Translations under genes and position numbers: made by a program
The notes under the pieces: generated by a model
What the model was told of the DNA's origin: nothing
Databases searched by the model: none
The model's input: the letters and a program-made list of their open reading frames with translations, nothing else
Assembly: GCA_036379355.1 (NCBI GenBank)
Contig: DASVGV010000131.1
Location: 1 to 42,330, forward strand
DNA from: CAJCIY01 sp036379355
Lineage (GTDB): Bacteria; Actinomycetota; Actinomycetes; Mycobacteriales; CAJCIY01
Direction of reading: 5' to 3'
Length of the DNA stretch: 42,330 nt
Shown here: in pieces, positions 15,036 to 22,116 of the stretch
How positions within the stretch are numbered: the first letter of the stretch is position 1
How the letters are laid out: each line of letters opens with the position of its first letter

Positions 15036-15363
15036 GCGGACACAACCTTTCCGTCGTCTACATCTCCAGAACGGGGTGGGCGCGAGCCCGCTGTGCCGTC
15101 TGCGGTCATCGGACCCCGCCCACGAGGGGCCGGGAACGGGGGGTCATACTGATCGTGCACCGTGGTCGTACGAGGTGCCTCGCCGTGTCGGCGGGACACC
15201 GCAGTGCGCCCTGCCCGGCAGCGCTGAACCCTGGTGATCAGCCTCTCACCGCCCTGAGCAGGTTGCAACCGTGTCAACGCCGGTGTGACGCTTGTCATGC
15301 CCGGGGTCGCGAGGACGGCCCGCCGTGCCTGGGTTCGTCCCGATCTAGGAGGGTCGCTGGGCC
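15036..15363. promoter_or_regulatory. Divergent regulatory region between whiB1 and the GDPD gene
   Basis: This is 328 bp without a convincing gene. On the reverse strand AGTATGAC (about 15143-15150) is a possible -10 for whiB1 and would give a leader of about 100 nt. GGTTGCAACC at 15261-15270 is a perfect 10-bp palindrome. TGTGA-N6-TCATG at 15284-15299 resembles one and a half CRP half-sites. CGAGG-TG-CCTCG occurs near 15171. None of these is individually conclusive. Confidence 0.4.
15284..15299 (+). promoter_or_regulatory. Possible CRP-family operator
   Basis: TGTGA-CGCTTG-TCATG has one perfect CRP half-site and a 3-of-5 second half (consensus TGTGA-N6-TCACA). It lies 65 bp before the GDPD start and about 250 bp upstream of whiB1; mycobacterial whiB1 is CRP-controlled, which makes the match worth noting. 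Confidence 0.3.
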
Positions 15364-16029
15364 GTGGCGGACCCCCCCTCCGTCCCGTCGATCTACGGAC
15401 ATCGGGGCAGCGTGCGGCCGGGCCCGGAGAACACCGTCGCGTCCGTGGGGGCGGCGGTCGGGGCCGGCGCCGACGGAGTGGAGATCGACATCCGGCTCCA
15501 CGACCATGCGCTCGTCGTGAGCCACGACTACCCCCGGGGCGCGGCTCCCAGCGCGGTGGAGATCCTGGATGCCGGCCGCGGCGGGCGCGTCATCTGCGAG
15601 GTGAAGAACGTCGCGGGTGACCCGGACTTCGACGCCCCCCGCTCGGCCGCGGCACGCGCCCTGGTGGCCCTGCTGGCCGCCCGGCGCGCAGACGGCGCGG
15701 ACGACATCGTGGTGTCGTCGTTCGACTGGTTCTCGCTCGACGCCGTGCGCGAGCTCGACGGGCCGCCGACCGCCTTCCTGACGCCGTTCGGCATGTCCAT
15801 GCGGGCCGGCGTCACCCACGCCCGTGAGCACGGCCACGCGGAGGTGCACCCGCACTGGTCGGCGGTGACCCGCCGCGGCGTGGCGGCCGCCCACGAGGCC
15901 GGCCTGCGCGTCGTCACCTGGACCGTGACGTCGGCGATCGCGGCCCGGCGGCTGGCCCGGCTCGGCGTCGACGGGCTGATCTGTGACGACCCGGCAGCGG
16001 TCGTCGCTGCTCTGCGCCGCCCCGACTAG
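15364..16029 (+). CDS. Glycerophosphodiester phosphodiesterase family protein
   Basis: A 221-residue GDPD-fold protein. The catalytic His13 in GHRG, PENT at 21-24, the metal site EID (Glu40, Asp42) and His54 (SHD) are all visible, as is a C-terminal TWTV-x-DGLICDDP region typical of the family. It would split glycerophosphodiesters to glycerol-3-phosphate and alcohol. There is no signal peptide, so it is cytoplasmic. The GTG start has AGGAGGG at 15347-15353. It converges with the lipid kinase gene, and their stops overlap by 3 nt. The pair suggests phospholipid turnover (inference). Confidence 0.9.
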   Translation: MADPPSVPSIYGHRGSVRPGPENTVASVGAAVGAGADGVEIDIRLHDHALVVSHDYPRGAAPSAVEILDAGRGGRVICEVKNVAGDPDFDAPRSAAARALVALLAARRADGADDIVVSSFDWFSLDAVRELDGPPTAFLTPFGMSMRAGVTHAREHGHAEVHPHWSAVTRRGVAAAHEAGLRVVTWTVTSAIAARRLARLGVDGLICDDPAAVVAALRRPD

Positions 16030-16973
16030 CCCTCGTCCGGCCCCGCCGGCGGGGCCCCGTCGACCACGCGCAGCGCCTGCGGCACGGACGAGAACCTCAC
16101 CTCGCTCGCCTCACCGAGGTAGTCGCCGTCGACCTGCAGCGCCGTCGGCTCGTGCGCCCGGACGGTGAGCGCCTCGAGGTCGTGCCAGGCGACGACACGT
16201 CTGCCGTGCGGGCCGTCCCCGAACAGCTGGGCGAGGATCCGCAACGTCGGCAGCGCGTGCATGGCCGTCAGCCCGAACAGGTCGAGGCCGGACTCGAAGG
16301 AGGCTTCCGGGCACGGGTCCACCGGCCGGTCCCCGAGGTAGGTCCAGGGCGCCGTGTTGCACACCAGCCCGAGGAACACGTCGACCTCGTCGTGGCCGGG
16401 TGCGCTGACGGTCAGGGGCGGGGTGCGGTGGCTCAGGTGGAAGACGTACTCGACCAGGGCCGAACGGGCGTAGCGCCACGGGGTGACCTGGGTGCCGCGT
16501 CGGCGCCTGCGCTCCACGCGCTGCACGGTCGCCGCGTCGATGCCGAGGCCCGCGCAGAACGTGAACCAGCGCTCGTCGGCCCGGCCCAGCCCGATCGTGC
16601 GGGTGCGCCCGGTCCGTACGCCGGCCAGCAGCTCGGCGGTGCCCTCGACCGGGTCGGTCGGCAGGCCGAGCGAGCGGGCCAGCACGTTGGCGCACCCGCC
16701 GGGCACGATGCCGAGGACCGGCACGTCCTCGCCCAGCCGTCCGCCGGCGAGCAGGCCGTTGACCACCTCGTTGAGCGTGCCGTCGCCGCCGAGCGCCACC
16801 ACGTAGTCGACGCCGTCCTCGGCTGCCCGGGCGGCGAGGTCGGTGGCGTGGCCGCGCGCCCGCGTCTCGACGACCTCGACCTTCAGGTCGGCGCCGAGGG
16901 CCGATGCCAGTACGTCGCGCGAGCGGGGCGTCGTCCCGGTCGCCATGGGGTTGACGACCAGCAACGCGCGCAT
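16026..16973 (-). CDS. Diacylglycerol kinase-family lipid kinase
   Basis: A 315-residue DAGK-catalytic-domain protein (DgkB/YegS type). The N-terminal VVNPMATG, the nucleotide motif GGDGTLNEVVNG at 62-73 and the GGCANVLARSLGLP segment are diagnostic. The C-terminal half has the usual beta-sandwich with QVDGDYLGE. It phosphorylates diacylglycerol or a related lipid. On the reverse strand TAGAGT lies 6 nt before the ATG, so it is probably leaderless. It is divergent from the small membrane-protein gene with only 34 bp between starts. The exact lipid cannot be read from the sequence. Confidence 0.9.
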   Translation of the reverse strand: MRALLVVNPMATGTTPRSRDVLASALGADLKVEVVETRARGHATDLAARAAEDGVDYVVALGGDGTLNEVVNGLLAGGRLGEDVPVLGIVPGGCANVLARSLGLPTDPVEGTAELLAGVRTGRTRTIGLGRADERWFTFCAGLGIDAATVQRVERRRRRGTQVTPWRYARSALVEYVFHLSHRTPPLTVSAPGHDEVDVFLGLVCNTAPWTYLGDRPVDPCPEASFESGLDLFGLTAMHALPTLRILAQLFGDGPHGRRVVAWHDLEALTVRAHEPTALQVDGDYLGEASEVRFSSVPQALRVVDGAPPAGPDEG

Positions 16974-16979
16974 CGGTCC

Positions 16980-16985
16980 ACTCTA
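16980..16985 (-). promoter_or_regulatory. Candidate -10 for leaderless lipid kinase gene
   Basis: TAGAGT (reverse strand) ends 6 nt before the ATG at 16973. It lies only 10 bp from the opposed TACCGT of the divergent gene, so the two promoters overlap. Confidence 0.5.
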
Positions 16986-16992
16986 CGGGGCC

Positions 16993-17021
16993 GCTACCGT
17001 CGACCGCGTGTCGACGGTAGC
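16993..17021. promoter_or_regulatory. 12-bp perfect inverted repeat over promoter and start codon
   Basis: GCTACCGTCGAC, a 5-nt spacer (CGCGT), then GTCGACGGTAGC. The left arm contains the candidate -10 (TACCGT, 16995-17000); the right arm begins with the last base of the GTG start codon (17008-17010) and runs into codons 2-5. If the transcript is leaderless only the right arm is transcribed, so the repeat would act as a DNA operator rather than an RNA hairpin. Confidence 0.7.
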
Positions 17022-17343
17022 CGTCTGGATCGTCCGCATTCAGGCGCTGGCCCTGGTCGGGCTCGCGGTGGCGGCGGTCGTGCTCGCCGCGACGTCGACG
17101 ACGTCACTGGGCGCCGGCTTCGTCATCTCCGAGGTCGTCGCCGCCCTCGCCGTCGCCGCCCTCATCGGCCTGCCGACGCGTCACCGGCGCCTGCGCGCGC
17201 CCATCCTCCTGCTCGAGCTCATCGCGGTCGGCATCGCGGGCCAGCTCGCGTCCGACCACCGTCCGCTCATCGCCGTCGCCGTCGGCGTTCCCGCCCTCGT
17301 CGCCGCCCTCGCCATCCTCCTCGGCGAGCGGGCCCGTACCTAG
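17008..17343 (+). CDS. Small integral membrane protein of unknown function
   Basis: A 111-residue protein with about four hydrophobic segments (about 5-28, 35-54, 64-80 and 86-103) and a short polar loop THRRLRAP. No family is recognised with confidence. A GTG start lies 7 nt after TACCGT, so it looks leaderless. Its start codon is inside the 12-bp inverted repeat, and its stop codon is the first three bases of an 18-nt repeated element shared with the end of sigF. Confidence 0.75.
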   Translation: MSTVAVWIVRIQALALVGLAVAAVVLAATSTTSLGAGFVISEVVAALAVAALIGLPTRHRRLRAPILLLELIAVGIAGQLASDHRPLIAVAVGVPALVAALAILLGERART

Positions 17344-17389
17344 CGCGAGCGCTACTCCGTCACCTGGGTCGTAGCGCGAGCGCTACTCC
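17341..17389. repeat. 18-nt direct repeat with internal dyad, over two stop codons
   Basis: TAGCGCGAGCGCTACTCC occurs at 17341-17358 and again at 17372-17389, 31 nt apart. Each copy has an inner dyad TAGCGC-GA-GCGCTA, so each can fold alone, or the two can pair into a longer stem with a 17-nt loop. Copy 1 contains the stop codon of the small membrane protein; copy 2 contains the sigF stop codon. A bidirectional terminator is the simplest reading. Confidence 0.75.
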
Positions 17390-18258
17390 TCGACCATCAG
17401 GCCGGTCCGCAGCTGGGCCAGGGTCCGGGCCAGCAGGCGCGAGACGTGCATCTGCGAGATCCCGAGCTCAGCCGCGATCTGACTCTGGGTCTGGTTCCCG
17501 AAGAACCGCAGCATCAAGATCCGCTTCTCGCGGGTCGGCAGTGCCTCCAGGAGCGGCTTGAGCGACTCGCGGTACTCGACGCCCTCGAGGGCGGTGTCCT
17601 GTACGCCGAGTGAGTCCGCCACCGACGGAGCGTCCGCATCGTCGCCGCCCGGTGCGTCCAGGCTGACCGCCGAGTACGCATGCGCGGACTCCATCCCTTC
17701 GAGCACCTCCTCCTCGGACAGCTCGAGGTAGGCGGCCAGCTCGGCGACGGTGGGCGACCGCCCGTTGCTCTGTGCCAGCTCGCTGGTGGCCCGCGCGAGC
17801 GCGAGCTTGAGCTCCTGCAGCCGCCGCGGCACCCGGATCGTCCAGCCCTTGTCCCGGAAGTGGCGCTTGATCTCGCCGACGACCGTGGGGGTGGCGTACG
17901 TCGAGAACTCCACGCCCCGGTCGCTGTCGAACCGGTCGACACTCTTGATCAGGCCGATCGTCGCGACCTGCACGAGGTCGTCGTACGGCTCGCCGCGGTT
18001 GCGGAACCGGCGGGCGAGGTACTCGACCAGCGGCAGGTGCATCTCGACCAGCTCGTCGCGGACCGCCCGGTGCTCGTCGGACTCCGGGTCGCACGCGTGC
18101 AGCCGCGCGAAAAGCTCCTTGGCCCGGGCGCGGTCGGCGGCGCGCTCCTGGCTGCGAGTGTCGGCGACGATCTGCTCCACCTCGACGGTGAGCTCGGCGG
18201 GCGCTGCGGAGTCGGGCGTCACGACCGACGTGGGCGCCTCGTGCGTGATGTCGCTCAC
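17383..18258 (-). CDS. sigF: Sigma factor of the SigF/SigB stress family
   Basis: A 291-residue group 3 sigma factor. Region 2 (HLPLVEYLARRFRNRGEPYDDLVQVATIGLIKSVDRFD and GVEFSTYATPTVVGEIKRHFRDKGW), region 3 (VPRRLQELKLALARATSELAQSNGRSPTVAELA) and region 4 (RFFGNQTQSQIAAELGISQMHVSRLLA) are complete. It belongs with SigF of mycobacteria and SigB of streptomycetes, which govern general stress and development. The start is GTG at 18258 overlapping the rsbW stop (GTGA), so the pair is coupled. No SigF-type promoter was found upstream of the pair. Confidence 0.94.
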   Translation of the reverse strand: MSDITHEAPTSVVTPDSAAPAELTVEVEQIVADTRSQERAADRARAKELFARLHACDPESDEHRAVRDELVEMHLPLVEYLARRFRNRGEPYDDLVQVATIGLIKSVDRFDSDRGVEFSTYATPTVVGEIKRHFRDKGWTIRVPRRLQELKLALARATSELAQSNGRSPTVAELAAYLELSEEEVLEGMESAHAYSAVSLDAPGGDDADAPSVADSLGVQDTALEGVEYRESLKPLLEALPTREKRILMLRFFGNQTQSQIAAELGISQMHVSRLLARTLAQLRTGLMVEE

Positions 18259-18671
18259 GCGGCCTGTCCGCGCCGCTTGTGCAGGCTGATGGTCACGGCC
18301 TGGTCGGCATCCGCGGACGAGTCCACGTCGCCCGCGAGCGCCGTCAGCACTGTCCACGAGAACGTGTCCCGCGACGGCTCCTCGCCGGTGACCGTCGGCA
18401 CGGTCACCCCCACGTGCAGCACCTCGTCGCCGACGGTGAAGGCCACGTTCAGCTCGGCGCCCGGCATCGCGCCGGCCAGCAGCATCGCGCAGGCCTCGTC
18501 GACGGCGATCTTGAGATCCTCGATCTCGTCGACGGTGAAGTCGAGCCGCGCGGCCAGCCCGGCGGTCACCATGCGCAGGACCGAGAGGTACGCGCCCTCG
18601 GCGGGGAGCCGGACGACGACCTCGTCCTTCGGCGCCGGGCCCCCGGGCGCGCCGTTCTCCGTGATGGTCAC
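18255..18671 (-). CDS. rsbW: Anti-sigma factor, RsbW/UsfX-like ATP-binding protein
   Basis: A 138-residue GHKL-fold anti-sigma factor, directly upstream of sigF and overlapping it by 4 nt, which identifies its target. The alpha-1 motif DLKIAVDEACAMLL (52-65) carries the catalytic-type Glu59 but has Met63 where RsbW/SpoIIAB have the Mg-binding Asn; mycobacterial UsfX also lacks this Asn (from memory). Kinase activity is therefore doubtful, while sigma binding is likely. The GTG start has GGAGGAAGC directly upstream. No anti-anti-sigma factor is in the window. Confidence 0.9.
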   Translation of the reverse strand: MTITENGAPGGPAPKDEVVVRLPAEGAYLSVLRMVTAGLAARLDFTVDEIEDLKIAVDEACAMLLAGAMPGAELNVAFTVGDEVLHVGVTVPTVTGEEPSRDTFSWTVLTALAGDVDSSADADQAVTISLHKRRGQAA

Positions 18672-18774
18672 GCTTCCTCCGTCGCTGTTCGGGCGTCACG
18701 ATGTCGGGCGCTGCCGAGGCGCGCCGCCGGTCGCCCACCATTGTCCGTTATGAATGGGGGTGAGCGCGACCGGG
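18672..18774 (-). promoter_or_regulatory. Upstream region of rsbW-sigF
   Basis: A 103-bp gap after the GNAT gene on the same strand. TTCATAACGGACAATGG (reverse strand, about 18738-18754) is AT-richer than its surroundings and may hold a promoter. No GNNT-N14-16-GGGTAY motif was found, so there is no visible autoregulation. Confidence 0.3.
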
Positions 18775-19251
18775 TCAGGTCCGCGTCGCGAGGGCGTGCA
18801 GCGCGCTGCCGGTGAGGCGGTGGACGGTCCACTCATCGAGCGGGTCCGCGCCGATCGACCGGTAGAAGCCCAGGGCCGGCTCGTTCCAGTCCAGCACCGA
18901 CCACTCGAGCCGCGACCACCCCCGGTCGATGCAGATGCGGGCCAGCCGCGCCAGCAGCGCACGGCCGACACCCCTGCCCCGGTGCTCGGGGCGGACGTAC
19001 AGGTCCTCGAGGTACAGACCGGTCCGGCCGGTCCACGTGGAGAAGCTGCGGTACCACAGGGCAAGCCCGATGACGGTGCTGTCGTCTTCGGCGACCTCGC
19101 AGCGCGCGACCGGGTCGGGCCCGAAGAGGGCGCCGCGCAGCAGATCCTCGGTCGCAACGGCTTCGGTGCGGGCGTGCTCGTACTCGGCGAGGTCGGCGAT
19201 CAGCCCGAGCAGCACGGGCACGTCGTCCGGGACAGCCGCCCGGATGCGCAT
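18775..19251 (-). CDS. GNAT family N-acetyltransferase
   Basis: A 158-residue GNAT protein. The acetyl-CoA pyrophosphate loop RPEHRGRGVGRALL is at about 92-105, preceded by LYLEDLYV as in the spermidine/spermine-type (SSAT-like) group, and WNEPALGFYRSIGA gives motif B. It transfers acetyl from acetyl-CoA to an amine of unknown identity. Its ATG overlaps the stop of the RmlC-like gene by one base (TGATG), so the two are coupled. Confidence 0.9.
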   Translation of the reverse strand: MRIRAAVPDDVPVLLGLIADLAEYEHARTEAVATEDLLRGALFGPDPVARCEVAEDDSTVIGLALWYRSFSTWTGRTGLYLEDLYVRPEHRGRGVGRALLARLARICIDRGWSRLEWSVLDWNEPALGFYRSIGADPLDEWTVHRLTGSALHALATRT

Positions 19252-19841
19252 CAGAGCGAGTTCACGAAGGCGACGGCCTCGTCGTACGTCGGCAGCCGGC
19301 CGAGGTCGGCGGCTTCCGCCAGCGTCGGCGCCGCGGCGTCCCGGTCGGAGAGGATCGGCCGGTCGATCGCGCCGAACGGCAGGTCGAGCGCGGGGTCGAG
19401 CGGATGGACGCCGAACTCGCGGTCAGGGTTGTACGGCGTCGAGCACAGGTAGTTCACGGTGGCCCACTCCGACAGGGCGACGAACGCGTGCCCGAGCCCT
19501 TCCGGGATGTAGACGGCGTTGTGGGTCTCGGCGTCCAGCTCGACCGCAGCCGACCGGCCGAACGTCGGCGATCCGACGCGGATGTCGATGACGACGTCGA
19601 GCAGCCGCCCGGCGAGGCAGGAGACGTACTTCGCCTGGCCCGGGGGGACCAGGGCGTAGTGCACGCCGCGGATGACACCGCGGCGGGACACGCTCGTGTT
19701 GACCTGGGCCACGTGCAGCGGGTGACCGGTCTGCTTCTCGAAGACGTCGGCGCGGAAGGTCTCGGCGAAATGACCTCGGTCGTCGCCGCGCAGTACCGGG
19801 CTCACGGTGAACGCGCCGAATGCCAGTTCGTCGACCTGCAT
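19251..19841 (-). CDS. dTDP-4-dehydrorhamnose 3,5-epimerase family protein
   Basis: A 196-residue cupin of the RmlC family. The active-site base is His61 in RGVHY, Lys71 follows, and the catalytic Tyr131 lies in ATVNYLCSTPYNP. The length is normal (about 185-200). RmlC turns dTDP-4-keto-6-deoxyglucose into dTDP-4-keto-rhamnose. No rmlA, rmlB or rmlD is beside it; the partner is the downstream GNAT gene, so it may serve a modified sugar branch (inference). It has a leaderless-type start. Confidence 0.9.
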   Translation of the reverse strand: MQVDELAFGAFTVSPVLRGDDRGHFAETFRADVFEKQTGHPLHVAQVNTSVSRRGVIRGVHYALVPPGQAKYVSCLAGRLLDVVIDIRVGSPTFGRSAAVELDAETHNAVYIPEGLGHAFVALSEWATVNYLCSTPYNPDREFGVHPLDPALDLPFGAIDRPILSDRDAAAPTLAEAADLGRLPTYDEAVAFVNSL

Positions 19842-19849
19842 GGCTGCCC

Positions 19850-19855
19850 AGACTA
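19850..19855 (-). promoter_or_regulatory. Candidate -10 for the RmlC-GNAT unit
   Basis: TAGTCT on the reverse strand ends 8 nt before the ATG at 19841, with no Shine-Dalgarno sequence between. Confidence 0.45.
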
Positions 19856-19928
19856 ACGGCCGCGGCAAGGGCGGGCGGGCACCGTATGTCACGCTTGCGC
19901 CCCCGGCCCCACCCGCACGAGGAGACCC

Positions 19929-21083
19929 ATGACCGAGGCACCCGTGTTCGCGCTGCATCGCGGCGGAAAGATCGAGGTGTGCTCGACCGTGCCGCTGCGC
20001 GACCGGGACGATCTGTCGCTTGCCTACACGCCGGGCGTGGCCGAGGTCTGCCTCAAGGTCGCGGCGGAGCCCGAGGCGGCGTACGACTACACGTGGAAGG
20101 GCCACACCGTCGCCATCGTCACCGATGGGACGGCCGTTCTCGGTCTGGGCGACATCGGGCCGGCCGCCTCGATGCCGGTCATGGAGGGGAAAGCCCTGCT
20201 GTTCAAGGAGTTCGGGGGGGTCGACGCGGTTCCGCTGGCGCTGGACTGCACGGACGTCGACGCCCTGGTGGAGACGGTCGTGCGGCTTGCGCCCGCCTTC
20301 GGCGGCGTCAACCTCGAGGACATCTCCGCGCCGCGCTGCTTCGAGATCGAGGAGCGGTTGCAGGCGGCGCTGGACATCCCGGTGTTCCACGACGACCAGC
20401 ACGGAACGGCGATCGTCGTCCTCGCGGCGCTGGAGAACGCTGCCCGCTGCACGGGCCGGACGCTCCGCGACCTGCGGGCGGTCGTGAGTGGCGCCGGGGC
20501 GGCCGGGCTCGCGGTGACGCGGCTTCTCGTCGACGCCGGCATCGGTGACATCGCGGTCGCGGACTCCAAGGGGCTGCTCGGGCCGGGCCGGGTGGACCTG
20601 ACCGGCCACAAGGCGCAGGTCGCCGCGATGACCAACAAGGCGGCCCGGAGCGGTGCGCTGGTGGACGCTCTCGCGGGCGCGGACGTGTTCCTCGGCCTGT
20701 CCGCCGGCCGGCTGCCCGAGGGCGCCGTGGCGACGATGGCGCCGGACGCGCTCGTCTTCGCGATGGCCAACCCGACGCCCGAGGTCGACCCCGAGGAGGC
20801 GCTCAAGACGGCCGCGGTGGTGGCGACGGGCCGCAGCGACTACCCCAACCAGATCAACAACGTCCTGGCCTTCCCCGGGGTGTTCAAGGGTGCCCTCGAG
20901 GTACGCGCCTCGCGCGTCACCGAGGGCATGAAGATCGCGGCCGCCGACGCCCTGGCGGACGTGGTCGGCGATGACGTGCGCCCCGACTACGTGATCCCGT
21001 CGGTGTTCGACGAGCGGGTGGGGCGTGCCGTCGCGGCCGCGGTGGCGCAGGTCGCGCGCGACGAGGGCGTCGCCCGGGTCTGA
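19929..21083 (+). CDS. NAD(P)-dependent malic enzyme
   Basis: A 384-residue malic enzyme of the short bacterial type that oxidatively decarboxylates malate to pyruvate. Catalytic Tyr33 (YTPGVAEVC) and Lys88 (MEGKALLFKEFGG) are present, metal ligands are Glu130-Asp131 (LEDISAP) and Asp155 (HDDQHGTA), and the dinucleotide site is GAGAAG near 188. It has no C-terminal phosphotransacetylase domain. GAGGAG precedes the ATG. It works at the pyruvate/TCA branch point, as does the nearby kgd, but the two are not co-transcribed. Cofactor preference is not clear from the sequence. Confidence 0.95.
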   Translation: MTEAPVFALHRGGKIEVCSTVPLRDRDDLSLAYTPGVAEVCLKVAAEPEAAYDYTWKGHTVAIVTDGTAVLGLGDIGPAASMPVMEGKALLFKEFGGVDAVPLALDCTDVDALVETVVRLAPAFGGVNLEDISAPRCFEIEERLQAALDIPVFHDDQHGTAIVVLAALENAARCTGRTLRDLRAVVSGAGAAGLAVTRLLVDAGIGDIAVADSKGLLGPGRVDLTGHKAQVAAMTNKAARSGALVDALAGADVFLGLSAGRLPEGAVATMAPDALVFAMANPTPEVDPEEALKTAAVVATGRSDYPNQINNVLAFPGVFKGALEVRASRVTEGMKIAAADALADVVGDDVRPDYVIPSVFDERVGRAVAAAVAQVARDEGVARV

Positions 21084-21132
21084 CCGGGTGTCGTCCGACC
21101 GGCCCGCGTCGGGCCTGCCCGGGCCGCCGCCG

Positions 21133-21138
21133 TAGGGT
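21133..21138 (+). promoter_or_regulatory. Candidate -10 for leaderless MDR oxidoreductase gene
   Basis: TAGGGT lies 7 nt before the ATG at 21146, with no Shine-Dalgarno motif. Confidence 0.5.
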
Positions 21139-21145
21139 CGCTGGC

Positions 21146-22111
21146 ATGCTCGCGGTCACCTGTGTCTCGCAGTCCGGATCCGACCCGCTGACCGGCCTCG
21201 CCGTCGGCGACCGCCCGGCGCCCGACGTACCGGACGGGTGGGCGCGGGTGACCCTGAAGGCGTGCGCGCTGAACCACCACGACCTGTGGTCCTTGCAAGG
21301 CGTCGGGTTGCCGGCCGACCGGCTGCCGATGGTCCTCGGCTGCGACGGCGCGGGCGTCGACGACGACGACAACGAGGTGGTCGTCCACGCGGTGGTCGGC
21401 GACCCGGGTCCCGGTGGCGACGAGACGCTCGACCCGAAGCGGACCCTGCTGTCCGAGCTGCACGACGGGACGCTCGCCGAGCAGGTCGTCGTCCCAGCCC
21501 GCAACCTCGTCCCCAAGCCCGCCGACCTGTCGTTCGAGGAGGCCGCCTGCCTGCCGACGGCGTGGCTCACCGCATACCGGATGCTCGTCACGCGGTCCGG
21601 CCTCACCGGTCCTGGCACGGTGCTGGTCCAGGGGGCGGGCGGCGGCGTCGCCACGGCAGCGATCATGCTGGGCAAAGCGTTGGGCCACACGGTCTATGTG
21701 ACGTCGCGCGACGGCGCGAAGCGGCAGCGGTCGCTCGAGCTGGGGGCCGACGCGGCGCTAGCCCCGGGCGAGCGCGTGCCCGAGAAGTGCGACGCGGTCC
21801 TCGAGACCGTCGGCGAGGCCACCTGGTCGCACTCGCTGCGTTCGCTGCGGCCCGGCGGGACCGTGGTGGTCTCGGGCGCGACGAGCGGACCGAACCCGCC
21901 GGCCGACCTGAACCGGGTGTTCTTCCTCCAGCTGTCGGTCGTGGGCTCCACGATGGGCACGCGCGACGAACTCGCGGACATGTTGGCCCTGCTCGAGCGC
22001 ACCGGCACCAAGCCGCTCATCGACACCGTCCGTCCGCTGTCCGACGCCCGGGCCGCGTTCGAACAGATGGCGGCCGGCGAGACGTTCGGCAAGCTCGTCC
22101 TCACGGTCTGA
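21146..22111 (+). CDS. Zinc-type alcohol dehydrogenase/quinone oxidoreductase (MDR family)
   Basis: A 321-residue medium-chain dehydrogenase/reductase. The N-terminal GroES-like domain has ACALNHHDLWSLQG and LGCDGAG; the catalytic-zinc Cys of true ADHs is absent, so it fits the zinc-independent quinone-oxidoreductase-like branch. The Rossmann motif is VQGAGGGVATAA near 161-172. It probably uses NADPH to reduce an enone, quinone or aldehyde. The glycosyltransferase gene starts 5 nt after its stop, so the two form an operon. Confidence 0.9.
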   Translation: MLAVTCVSQSGSDPLTGLAVGDRPAPDVPDGWARVTLKACALNHHDLWSLQGVGLPADRLPMVLGCDGAGVDDDDNEVVVHAVVGDPGPGGDETLDPKRTLLSELHDGTLAEQVVVPARNLVPKPADLSFEEAACLPTAWLTAYRMLVTRSGLTGPGTVLVQGAGGGVATAAIMLGKALGHTVYVTSRDGAKRQRSLELGADAALAPGERVPEKCDAVLETVGEATWSHSLRSLRPGGTVVVSGATSGPNPPADLNRVFFLQLSVVGSTMGTRDELADMLALLERTGTKPLIDTVRPLSDARAAFEQMAAGETFGKLVLTV

Positions 22112-22116
22112 GCCCG

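Noticed and set aside
15155..15520. A 121-codon plus-strand frame across the whiB1-GDPD gap
   Set aside because: It crosses the GDPD start in another frame and shows no conserved motif or good ribosome site.
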